Shown here: piece after piece, positions 1 to 7,730 of the stretch
Layout: every line of letters begins with the position of its first letter
How positions within the stretch are numbered: position 1 is the first letter of the stretch
Assembly: GCF_034928825.1 (NCBI RefSeq)
Contig: NZ_JAYFUL010000033.1
Coordinates: forward strand, 1-64,000
Reading direction: 5' to 3'
From: Arcicella aquatica
GTDB taxonomy: Bacteria > Bacteroidota > Bacteroidia > Cytophagales > Spirosomataceae
DNA: 64,000 nucleotides
Made by a program: the position numbers and the translations under genes
Notes under the pieces: model-generated
Database searches by the model: none
Told to the model about the DNA's origin: nothing
What the model saw: the letters and a program-made list of their open reading frames with translations, nothing else

Positions 1-99
1 GCAAAACTCCCTAAAAAGATTCATGCTGTCACTGCAAAAGGGTTTTTATTGAAAATTCTTTGCTTTATTATCATGTATATACTCGATAGACAGTTTTAA
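1..99 (+). CDS. C-terminal end of a transposase (partial, cut by window start)
   Basis: The first 99 bases read as an open frame of 32 codons ending in TAA at 97-99. The peptide contains KKIHAVTAKGFLLKI followed by a hydrophobic tail. The same signature (SIHAVTIKGFILKL then a hydrophobic tail) ends the transposase fragment at 25371-25592, which is flanked by inverted repeats, so I infer that this is the end of a related DDE-type transposase. The IS family cannot be named from this much sequence. The rest lies upstream of the window. The gene converges on the leftward STAND NTPase gene, with only about 35 bp between the two stop codons. Confidence 0.45.
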   Translation, partial: AKLPKKIHAVTAKGFLLKILCFIIMYILDRQF

Positions 100-133
100 C
101 ACTACGCAACTTACATTAAATATTCAAATTGTT

Positions 134-3100
134 TTAATCATCAATTTTTGCAATACTAATCTCATTACTTATTATTTTTTTAGCATTATTAGCAATAAAT
201 ATTTCTAAATCATCAACTGAATTGAAACTAACATTCACTCGCTTGCTAAATTCTTCGAGGGATATTTTTTTTTGAAAAATTTTATTTAAAAGCCATTTCG
301 CTGAATACGTTTCATTTTCACTTCCAATATTTTCGTTTATAAATTCTAAACAAAGCCATTTTATATATATTATCAAATCCATTTCTATTTTATGAGAGAT
401 AGCTAAAAACAATTCTTTACAAATCCATCTGGCTGTGTTTTCAGTCTCATAATCACCAACATTATTTTGTTCTATTTCTAATTTTGCCCATAATCGATAG
501 AGGTTAATATTTTTTAAGTTTTTGATGCCTTCTCTACAAATCCATCGGGCTGTGTTTTCAATCTCATAATCTCCAATATTATTTTGTTCTATTTCTAATT
601 TTGCCCATGACTCGTATAAGTCTGCATTTTTTGTATGTTTGATGCCTTCTCTACAAATCCATCGGGCTGTGTTTTCAGTCTCATAATCTCCAACATTATT
701 TTGTTCTATTTCTAATTTTGCCCATAATCGATAGAGGTTAATATTTTTTGAGTTTTTGATGCCTTCTCTACAAATCCATCGGGCTGTGTTTTCAGTCTCA
801 TAATCTCCAACATTATTTTGTTCTATTTCTAATTTTGTCCATAATAGATAGAGGTCAATATTTTTTGTGTTTTTGATACCTTCTCTACAAATCCATCTGG
901 CTGTATTTTCAGTCTCATAATCTCCAACATTATTTTGTTCTATTTCTAATTTTGCCCATAATTGATAGAGGTAAATATTTTTTGTGTTTTTGATGCCTTC
1001 TCTACAAATCCATCGGGCTGTGTTTTCAGTCTCATAATCTCCAACATTATTTTGTTCTATTTCTAATTTTGTCCATAATCGATAGAGGTCAATATTTTTT
1101 GTGTTTTTGATGCCTTCTTTACAAATCCATCTGGCTGTGTTTTCAGTCTCATAATCTCCAATATTATTTTGTTCTATTTCTAATTTTGTCCATAATAGAT
1201 AGAGGTCAATATTTTTTGTGTTTTTGATGCCTTCTCTACAAATCCATCTGGCTGTGTTTTCTGTCTCATAATCTCCAACATTATTTTGTTCTATTTCTAA
1301 TTTTATCCATAATCGATAGAGGCCAATATTTTTTGTGTTTTTGATACCTTCTATACAAATCCATCTGGCTGTGTTTTCAATCTCATAATTTCCAATATTA
1401 TTTTGTTCTATTTCTAAATTTGCCCATAGTTGATACAATTCAGCATCATTAGTTTCTTGAACACTTTCCTTACAAATCCATAGAGCGGAATACTTTGTTG
1501 AATAATCCCCTATGTTATTTCTATCAATCTCTAAATTTATCCAATAAATACAATTGTGTGATAGAAAGCCAAAGCTTGCTGAAATTTGAAAAAGTAATCT
1601 GCTTAACTCTAAATTATCTTTAATATAATTATAAGGTAGATTCATTAATAGATATTCTCCAAATTTGTCCCCAACTTTCCTCGCCGAAAGTAAAATTGTT
1701 TCTAAAATATCAAGTTCATCTCTTTTCGGGGGCTCAATTTGAAAGATATATTTATAATAGAGTTCTGAGATTTGTGGATTTCTTGTAGTTATCTTCATAC
1801 CATTATCTTGGATAAATGCTTCGCCAGTTAAAATAGACTGTATTTGTGAGAATGTTTTATCAATATTTTTTGTCCCGTTTTCCTTTAAACATTCTCTCAA
1901 AAATGCTTTTGTGCAATAACAATCTATTTCAGCATATCGCTTTGCTCGTAATTCTATGGTAACAATAATGGAAAGTGAAAATAATGCTGTTGAATCAACG
2001 TCCATTTTATCAATGTTTTCAACAATATCTTGGATTGTATCTTCAAAAGGTTTACCCTTTGTGATAGTAATCATTGTTGAAAGAAGGAAGTCTTCTCTTC
2101 TATCTTTTATTATTTTTTCTAAATCTTTCTTTTCATACTTAATTGGAATATTGGATTTAGTAAAAAGGTCGGCTAATCTTGAAACTTCATGTTCAGACAA
2201 TTTTCCCAGTGAAAATTCACGATTAATTCCTTGGTTAATTCTTTTAGCTTCATCCGCAGTACTCAAAAAATACGTCCATTCATTTTTACGAGAAGCGATA
2301 ACTATTTTTATATTTTTAGAACCAAAAGAGGATGCAAGAGTTCTTTTTTCTAACAAGCTATAAATATCGTTTCTTAGATTAGCATTATCCAAGAGTAATA
2401 TCGTTGGTCTGTCATCAAAATGTAATGAACTCAAATTTAGGGATTCATTAAAATTAAAATCATAAACGACTCTGTATTTCTTGTCAAAATAGGCTATTCC
2501 GATTTGATGTAACAAAGTTGTTTTACCTTCCCCACCAGCACTTGTAAGAAGAATTACGTTATTTTCACTTAAACAGGCTTCTATATCTTTCAATACGTCT
2601 CTCTTAAATGTATGTTTTTTAATAATAAACCATTCAGGGCTTTTCCCATTTAAAAATTCTATTGCGTAATTTGAATTTTGTGGTTCTAAAAGGTTTACCT
2701 CCTTCAACTCGCTCCACCCTTTTTTTAACTCAGGTTTAAGTAATTGTTGAGTTTTTAAAAGTTCTCTTACCACTTTTACATTCTCTTTTATTTCAGTTGT
2801 GTCTCTTTTTATCTCTTTAGTAACAGAAAGTAATTCGTCCAACTTTCCAATAATCTCTACACAAAATACTTCAAATTTGCGGTTCAATTCTTCAAAAGAA
2901 TGTGTAATTTGTGCTTTAAATTGTAGAGAATTGGCAGGTTCGGAGTCCTTATTTTCTAAGGCTAATTTTAAAGATTGTACTTCTTTTAAAATAGCTTCTG
3001 TAATGGCTTTTGTGGTTTTTACGTCCTTTTGGATGTCTTGCCAAATCCAAATTTGAAAGGCAATTCGTCCATTTTGGTTTTCTTTGAGGGCTTCTTTAAA

Positions 3101-3685
3101 TGCCAAATCAAAGCAAAAAGGCAGCTTCTCTTTAAAAAATGCTCGTAATGCAATCCATTGTTCATCATTTTGTTCTTGCCCAGAAACCTCAAAAAGATAT
3201 TGGGTAATATCATTTAAACAACCTTCTGGTTTTTCGAGCAATAACGTTTCAATATCTTCATCTTGAATCCAAAACTTCAAATCGGATTGCATATTTTTCA
3301 AAGTAGTTTCCTCTTCTTTGAAAGGATTAGGTTTGATTTTACTCCAAAAAGTAGTTTCTTGTTCTTGGGTAATTTTTTCGAGATACAGTTTTTTCACAAA
3401 TCCAACAGAACGGACTGTTGCATCTTTCAACAAATTAGACAAATCATGATTGATTTTATCAGGATGTTCTTCAAATAATGTTTTTCTGAATTTCTGATAA
3501 TCAATTTCTTCATTAAAACCTCCCATCAATTCAGGACCAATGGCTTGTACTGCTGTCTTACCAATTTCAAAAGCCGTAGAAATTGATAAAAAGCCGTTCT
3601 TATCAACGGCTTCCATTAAATCTTTGTTGGTCAAGCAATAACCAATGCCAGTAGCCAATAATTTTGAAATAGGGATTAGGGACAT
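134..3685 (-). CDS. STAND-like P-loop NTPase with C-terminal 39-residue HAT/TPR-like repeats
   Basis: This 1183-residue protein has three parts. Residues 1-330 are mostly helical, with a probable coiled coil around 222-310, and match no effector domain I recognise. An NTPase core follows, with Walker A AGGEGKTT at 383-390 and a Walker B-like strand TILLLDNAN at 428-436. From about residue 708 to 1140 lie eleven repeats of about 39 residues with the pattern LYxLWxKLEIEQNN..DYE.ENTARWIC.EGIKN; the spaced W, E and AR positions resemble HAT/TPR helical repeats. N-terminal effector, NTPase and C-terminal repeat sensor is the architecture of STAND signalling proteins, many of which act in antiphage defence; that role here is inference. 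The gene is monocistronic and lies beside a transposase remnant. Nine central repeats are nearly identical in DNA, suggesting recent expansion. Confidence 0.8.
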   Translation of the reverse strand: MSLIPISKLLATGIGYCLTNKDLMEAVDKNGFLSISTAFEIGKTAVQAIGPELMGGFNEEIDYQKFRKTLFEEHPDKINHDLSNLLKDATVRSVGFVKKLYLEKITQEQETTFWSKIKPNPFKEEETTLKNMQSDLKFWIQDEDIETLLLEKPEGCLNDITQYLFEVSGQEQNDEQWIALRAFFKEKLPFCFDLAFKEALKENQNGRIAFQIWIWQDIQKDVKTTKAITEAILKEVQSLKLALENKDSEPANSLQFKAQITHSFEELNRKFEVFCVEIIGKLDELLSVTKEIKRDTTEIKENVKVVRELLKTQQLLKPELKKGWSELKEVNLLEPQNSNYAIEFLNGKSPEWFIIKKHTFKRDVLKDIEACLSENNVILLTSAGGEGKTTLLHQIGIAYFDKKYRVVYDFNFNESLNLSSLHFDDRPTILLLDNANLRNDIYSLLEKRTLASSFGSKNIKIVIASRKNEWTYFLSTADEAKRINQGINREFSLGKLSEHEVSRLADLFTKSNIPIKYEKKDLEKIIKDRREDFLLSTMITITKGKPFEDTIQDIVENIDKMDVDSTALFSLSIIVTIELRAKRYAEIDCYCTKAFLRECLKENGTKNIDKTFSQIQSILTGEAFIQDNGMKITTRNPQISELYYKYIFQIEPPKRDELDILETILLSARKVGDKFGEYLLMNLPYNYIKDNLELSRLLFQISASFGFLSHNCIYWINLEIDRNNIGDYSTKYSALWICKESVQETNDAELYQLWANLEIEQNNIGNYEIENTARWICIEGIKNTKNIGLYRLWIKLEIEQNNVGDYETENTARWICREGIKNTKNIDLYLLWTKLEIEQNNIGDYETENTARWICKEGIKNTKNIDLYRLWTKLEIEQNNVGDYETENTARWICREGIKNTKNIYLYQLWAKLEIEQNNVGDYETENTARWICREGIKNTKNIDLYLLWTKLEIEQNNVGDYETENTARWICREGIKNSKNINLYRLWAKLEIEQNNVGDYETENTARWICREGIKHTKNADLYESWAKLEIEQNNIGDYEIENTARWICREGIKNLKNINLYRLWAKLEIEQNNVGDYETENTARWICKELFLAISHKIEMDLIIYIKWLCLEFINENIGSENETYSAKWLLNKIFQKKISLEEFSKRVNVSFNSVDDLEIFIANNAKKIISNEISIAKIDD
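421..1473 (-). repeat. Nine tandem 117-bp coding repeats inside the STAND gene
   Basis: A 117-bp unit recurs head to tail nine times: the same ACAAATCCATC-type phase point is found at 421, 538, 655, 772, 889, 1006, 1123, 1240 and 1357. Each unit encodes one 39-residue helical repeat in frame. Differences between units are a few bases, concentrated at the codons for the variable residues (LYR/LYL/LYQ, WAK/WTK/WIK). More diverged units flank the block at about 304-420 and 1474-1560. The length is an exact multiple of three, so gain or loss of units keeps the frame. Confidence 0.95.
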
Positions 3686-3845
3686 AGTATCTCCGTTTAT
3701 TTTCCCTAAAAATAATCAGAAAGCCCAGTAAATTACATTTTGATGGAGAAATTTTATTTTATGGTTTTGTCAACTTGCGACAGCGAAAATCCGATCATTA
3801 TTAAACTAAGTTTGCCTAAAACAATAAAAGCATCTCAAAAACACA

Positions 3846-3880
3846 AAAAAGCCCTGCAAATCAAATTTACAGGGCTTTTT
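3846..3880 (-). terminator. Rho-independent terminator of pyk
   Basis: A 15-bp stem (AAAAAGCCCTGCAAA against TTTACAGGGCTTTTT, one wobble) with a 5-nt loop starts 14 bp past the pyk stop codon. On the minus strand it ends in a T run. The A/T-flanked stem could also work for the other strand, but no rightward gene ends here. Confidence 0.85.
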
Positions 3881-3893
3881 CAATTATCTAAAA

Positions 3894-5369
3894 CTATTCA
3901 ACAATTCCTAATTGAACGGTATTAGTCTTCAATTTTTTATCAGAAGGTATGCTTAATGTTGATACGAAAGTATCACCAACTGCTAATAAACCTTTTTCCT
4001 TCAAGAAGTCAGTCATTCCTTTTACAGTTGCTTCAACATCATTTCCTTGGGTTTCATAATAGAAAACATTTGCTCCCCATAATAACCCCATTTCTTGCTG
4101 AACGGCTTTATTAGCTGTGAAGATATATAAACCTGCTTTAGGACGGTGAGCAGACAAACGGAAGGCTGTATAACCACTGTTTGTAATACATAAAATTGCT
4201 TTTGCTTCAGTATCACGTGCCAAACGACATGCACCAGCAATCATACGGTCGTTTAAAGGGAATGCTGTAGCACCTTTACTTAAAGAGTGGTTTTTGAAGT
4301 AAATTGAAGCCTCGTCACCTTTTACGATTTTAATCTCATTTTGTTGTTGTTCAACTACCTCTTGGATATGAGCCATCGTTTGAACAGCTTTCAAAGGATA
4401 TGCTCCCGAAGCAGATTCACCACTTAACATCGTAGCAGAAGCTCCTTGCAATACAGCATTAGCTACATCTGAAGTTTCAGCACGAGTAGGTACTGGGTTA
4501 GAAATCATTGATTCTAACATTTGAGTAGCCACGATAACTGGTTTTCCAGCCAAAGTACACTTCTCAACCATTAACTTTTGTAAATGTGGTACTCTAGCAC
4601 CGTCAATCTCAACACCTAAATCACCACGAGCAACCATGATAGCATCAGTAGCTTCGATAATTTCATCTAAATTATCAATCGCAAATGGCGTTTCGATTTT
4701 AGCAATAACCTTTGTATTCTTTTTACCATAAGCCTTGATTCTATCTTTGATATCATGAATATCAGCAGCAGTACGAACAAATGAAAGGGCTATCCAATCT
4801 ACGCCATTATCTAAGCCAAAATATAAATCTTTAAGGTCTTTTTCAGTTAAACATGGTAAAGAAACCTTAGTGCCTGGTAGGTTAATACCTTTTTTAGATT
4901 TCAATACGCCACCGTAAATAACTTCTGTAATTACCTCTTTCTTTACTTTATCAATCTCTAAAACCTTAACTTCTAAATTTCCATCATCCATCAAAATTCT
5001 TTCTCCAACGTTTACATCTAAATACATAGAAGTATAAGTTGTACCAACACGTTCAGAGGTTCCCATTAAGTTTTCATCCATTACGAATGTTAAGGTATTT
5101 CCTGCGGTGATAGTAACGCCATTGTTTTCGACAAGTTGAGTACGAATTTTAGGACCTTGTAAATCCTGAAGCACTGCAAGATTTATATCTAATTCATCAG
5201 CTATTTCTCTGATTGTGTTTAGTCTTTGTAAATGATCTTCGTGTGAGCCGTGCGAAAAATTTAGTCGGAAAATATTTACACCTGCTTTAGCAAACTTAAC
5301 CAGCATTTCTTTTGAATCAGACGCCGGACCTACTGTTGCTACGATTTTAGTTTTTCTTTGATAAGACAT
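3894..5369 (-). CDS. pyk: Pyruvate kinase
   Basis: Pyruvate kinase makes pyruvate and ATP from phosphoenolpyruvate and ADP in the last step of glycolysis. The 491-residue length is normal for a bacterial enzyme. Family motifs are visible: an N-terminal TKIVATVGPAS strand, NFSHG, the substrate and metal site MVARGDLGVEI, and the following cation-site helix with KPVIVATQMLESM. The C-terminal domain ends in NTVQLGIVE. ATG at 5369 is followed directly by the conserved N-terminus, so the start is well placed. It stands alone, with its own terminator downstream and a 286-bp upstream region in which I found no convincing promoter. Confidence 0.97.
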   Translation of the reverse strand: MSYQRKTKIVATVGPASDSKEMLVKFAKAGVNIFRLNFSHGSHEDHLQRLNTIREIADELDINLAVLQDLQGPKIRTQLVENNGVTITAGNTLTFVMDENLMGTSERVGTTYTSMYLDVNVGERILMDDGNLEVKVLEIDKVKKEVITEVIYGGVLKSKKGINLPGTKVSLPCLTEKDLKDLYFGLDNGVDWIALSFVRTAADIHDIKDRIKAYGKKNTKVIAKIETPFAIDNLDEIIEATDAIMVARGDLGVEIDGARVPHLQKLMVEKCTLAGKPVIVATQMLESMISNPVPTRAETSDVANAVLQGASATMLSGESASGAYPLKAVQTMAHIQEVVEQQQNEIKIVKGDEASIYFKNHSLSKGATAFPLNDRMIAGACRLARDTEAKAILCITNSGYTAFRLSAHRPKAGLYIFTANKAVQQEMGLLWGANVFYYETQGNDVEATVKGMTDFLKEKGLLAVGDTFVSTLSIPSDKKLKTNTVQLGIVE

Positions 5370-5608
5370 ATTTCTGTTAATTATTCAATCTTGATGGTTC
5401 AATTAGATAATATACTGCGAAATTACATTTTACTATTTATACTTTGAATTAATTTTATGTGTTTTCTTCGAGAAGTTTAATTTTTATTTTACAAATATAA
5501 TTTTATCAAGAAAATAAGTAACCAAATCTACAGTATATATTTCAAGAAATATCAATAATAATATTTTGTCTTCATCTATTTTTTCAAATGATTATTCTTC
5601 CAATAAAA

Positions 5609-5638
5609 AATCCCACAAAACAATTGCTTCATGGGATT
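5609..5638 (-). terminator. Terminator after the LOV-like PAS gene
   Basis: AATCCCA and TGGGATT arms enclose a 16-nt interior that can itself pair partly around CAATTG. On the minus strand the stem is followed by a run of six T. It starts 17 bp past the stop codon of the PAS gene at 5656. Confidence 0.7.
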
Positions 5639-5655
5639 AGTCATCATCATTTATA

Positions 5656-6162
5656 CTAAACTAGTTCATGTTCTAAGGCTATAAAATTACTTAATACATT
5701 ATCTCGGTTAAATACAGGTAAAATATCAACTCTACAGAGGTAAGAATCTCCATCTTTACGGTAATTGATTACTTTTCCCGAAAATGGAGCCCTGAGATTT
5801 AGACTTTCTCTAATCAATTGTCGTGTTACTAAAGATGTTTCTTTACCTTGAAGAAAATTCGGAGATTTACCTACTGCTTCATTAAAGCCATAGCCAGTCA
5901 TTCTGGTAAAACCCTTGTTTACCCATTGAATTTTTTCTTTTGGACAAGTTATGACAACAGTATTTTCTCGAAGTTTTATAAAGTCAAGAACCATATTTAA
6001 ATCAAAATCCCAAGCCTTATTTTTAGCATACTCTTTCAAGAAATCATAGTCGCTAGTACCATTACCAGCAATACTCATAAATTCAAAGGCATACAATAGT
6101 GGACTTACCACACGAACTCCCTTAAAAGTATCACAATGGACTTTGGTAGATAGATTTGTCAT
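5656..6162 (-). CDS. Stand-alone PAS/LOV-like domain protein lacking the photoactive cysteine
   Basis: A 168-residue protein with one PAS domain at about 60-168 and no output domain. The domain closely follows LOV flavin-binding domains: VNKGFTRMTGY, then GKSPNFLQGKET at 98-109, then VINYRKDGDSYL. In photoactive LOV domains the third stretch reads GRNCRFLQG, with Cys forming the flavin adduct. Here that position is Pro101, so a normal photocycle is impossible. The remaining flavin-contact pattern (FLQG, N..Y.K.G) is kept, so it may bind flavin as a redox sensor or act as a dead homologue. Residues 1-60 form a short extension without recognised domain. It is transcribed alone, divergent from murC, with its own terminator. 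Confidence 0.8.
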   Translation of the reverse strand: MTNLSTKVHCDTFKGVRVVSPLLYAFEFMSIAGNGTSDYDFLKEYAKNKAWDFDLNMVLDFIKLRENTVVITCPKEKIQWVNKGFTRMTGYGFNEAVGKSPNFLQGKETSLVTRQLIRESLNLRAPFSGKVINYRKDGDSYLCRVDILPVFNRDNVLSNFIALEHELV

Positions 6163-6217
6163 TTTACAAAAAATTAATATTATACTTATTGATAATGGTA
6201 AGACTTTGTAAAATCAT

Positions 6218-6246
6218 TTTGTTTTAATTTTTTTAAAATATCTTTG
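6218..6246 (+). promoter_or_regulatory. Bacteroidota-type promoter of murC
   Basis: TTTG at 6218-6221 and TATCTTTG at 6239-6246, a perfect TAnnTTTG, are separated by 17 nt. Initiation about 7 nt downstream would give a leader of only 13-22 nt before murC. Confidence 0.6.
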
Positions 6247-6265
6247 TTCTAATGAAATTTAACCC

Positions 6266-7648
6266 TTGATAAAAGTGAATCTTAAAGTCCTAAAACACAT
6301 TTATTTTCTTGGCATAGGTGGCATCGGTATGTCGGCAATTGCACGTTGGTTTATTGCCAATGGATATTCGTTAGCTGGCTATGACAAAACCGCTACCCCC
6401 TTGACCAATGCTTTACAAGCCGAAGGAATCCCTGTTCATTTCTCTGATAACATCAATTTGATTCCCGCTGAGGTTTTAGCGAATAAAGAAGAAACTTTAA
6501 TCGTCTATACACCCGCTATACCTAAAGATAACCTTGAATTTAATTATTTAAAAGATAATGGTTTCACATTGATGAAGCGTTCGCAAGTATTGGGGTTATT
6601 AACCAAAAGCTTCTATACCATTGCAGTTTCTGGTACACATGGCAAAACCACTACTTCATCGATGGTATCGCATATTCTAAAACAGGCTGGTAAAAACGTT
6701 ACCGCTTTTTTAGGGGGAATCACACAGAATTATGGTACCAATTTTTTAATCAATGAATCTCCTGATGATGTAATTTGTGTGGTAGAAGCTGATGAGTTCG
6801 ACCGTTCGTTTCTTACACTATATCCTAATCTAACCATTGTTACTTCAACAGATGCCGACCATTTAGATATTTATGGTGACCACAGTCAGTTGCTAGAATC
6901 TTTTCAATTATTCGTTTCTCAGCTCAAAGATGGCGGAAAATTGTACCAACGCAAAGGGTTGAATTTAGCAGGTTTTACCAAGAATGAATCGGCAGAATAT
7001 TCATTAAATGAAGGTGATTTTTATGCACAAAACCTTAGGATTGAAAATGCAGAAATGATTTTTGATATTATCTATCCAAATGGTATTATTAAAGATTGTA
7101 CTTTGCTGACGCCTGGTTTTCATAACGTAGAAAATGCTTTGGCAGCTACGGCCGTAGCTTTAGAAGCAGGATTGACGGCTGAACAAATCAAACAGGGTAT
7201 TTGCAGTTTTGGTGGTGTAAAACGTCGCTTTGAATACCATATCCGTTCAGAGAAAATTGTTTATATCGACGATTACGCCCATCATCCTACCGAAATACAG
7301 GCCTTTTTATCTTCTGTGAAGGCATTATATCCAACGCGTAAATTAACGGTAGTATTTCAGCCACATTTGTTTACACGTACCCGTGACTTCCAAGAAGGCT
7401 TTGCAGAAAGCTTGAGCTTGGCTGACGATTTAATTTTATTAGATATTTATCCAGCGAGGGAATTACCTATCGAAGGCGTTACGTCGCAAATTATTTTCGA
7501 TAAGGTAACATCGCCTATCAAAACACTTTGCAGTAAAGAAAAAGTATTAGACTTATTAGAGGCCAAACAGCCTGAGCTAATAGTAACCGTTGGTGCTGGT
7601 GATATTGATACGCTGATTTCTAAGATTAAGGAATGGGGGATTAGTTAG
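6266..7648 (+). CDS. murC: UDP-N-acetylmuramate--L-alanine ligase
   Basis: MurC adds L-alanine to UDP-N-acetylmuramic acid using ATP, the first step of the peptidoglycan stem peptide, in the cytoplasm. The Rossmann-like N-terminus YFLGIGGIGMSAIARWF, the ATP loop GTHGKTTTSSMV, and DDYAHHPTEI of the C-terminal domain are all present. The 460-residue length is normal. The open frame begins at TTG 6266, but a GTG at 6275 would give the start VNLKVLKHIYF, which matches the usual N-terminus of the family better; no ATG is available. It is a single gene with a promoter upstream and a hairpin downstream. Confidence 0.96.
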   Translation: MIKVNLKVLKHIYFLGIGGIGMSAIARWFIANGYSLAGYDKTATPLTNALQAEGIPVHFSDNINLIPAEVLANKEETLIVYTPAIPKDNLEFNYLKDNGFTLMKRSQVLGLLTKSFYTIAVSGTHGKTTTSSMVSHILKQAGKNVTAFLGGITQNYGTNFLINESPDDVICVVEADEFDRSFLTLYPNLTIVTSTDADHLDIYGDHSQLLESFQLFVSQLKDGGKLYQRKGLNLAGFTKNESAEYSLNEGDFYAQNLRIENAEMIFDIIYPNGIIKDCTLLTPGFHNVENALAATAVALEAGLTAEQIKQGICSFGGVKRRFEYHIRSEKIVYIDDYAHHPTEIQAFLSSVKALYPTRKLTVVFQPHLFTRTRDFQEGFAESLSLADDLILLDIYPARELPIEGVTSQIIFDKVTSPIKTLCSKEKVLDLLEAKQPELIVTVGAGDIDTLISKIKEWGIS

Positions 7649-7657
7649 ATATAGGGC

Positions 7658-7694
7658 TTATATTAGATACCTTATAAAAAGGTGTCTAATATAA
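7658..7694 (+). terminator. Hairpin terminator after murC
   Basis: A 16-bp stem, TTATATTAGATACCTT paired with AAGGTGTCTAATATAA with one wobble pair, lies 10 bp past the murC stop. There is no strong T run, so it may act partly as an mRNA 3' end stabiliser. Confidence 0.6.
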
Positions 7695-7730
7695 ATTAAT
7701 AGATGTAAATTATAGTAAAAACTCATCAAC

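Noticed and set aside
421..1473. Regular repeats that might be taken for a CRISPR array
   Set aside because: The units are 117 bp, directly adjacent without unique spacers, and stay in frame within one protein, so they are a coding tandem repeat.
1956..3478. Several plus-strand frames opposite the STAND gene
   Set aside because: They are antisense shadows of a well supported 1183-residue gene with clear motifs.
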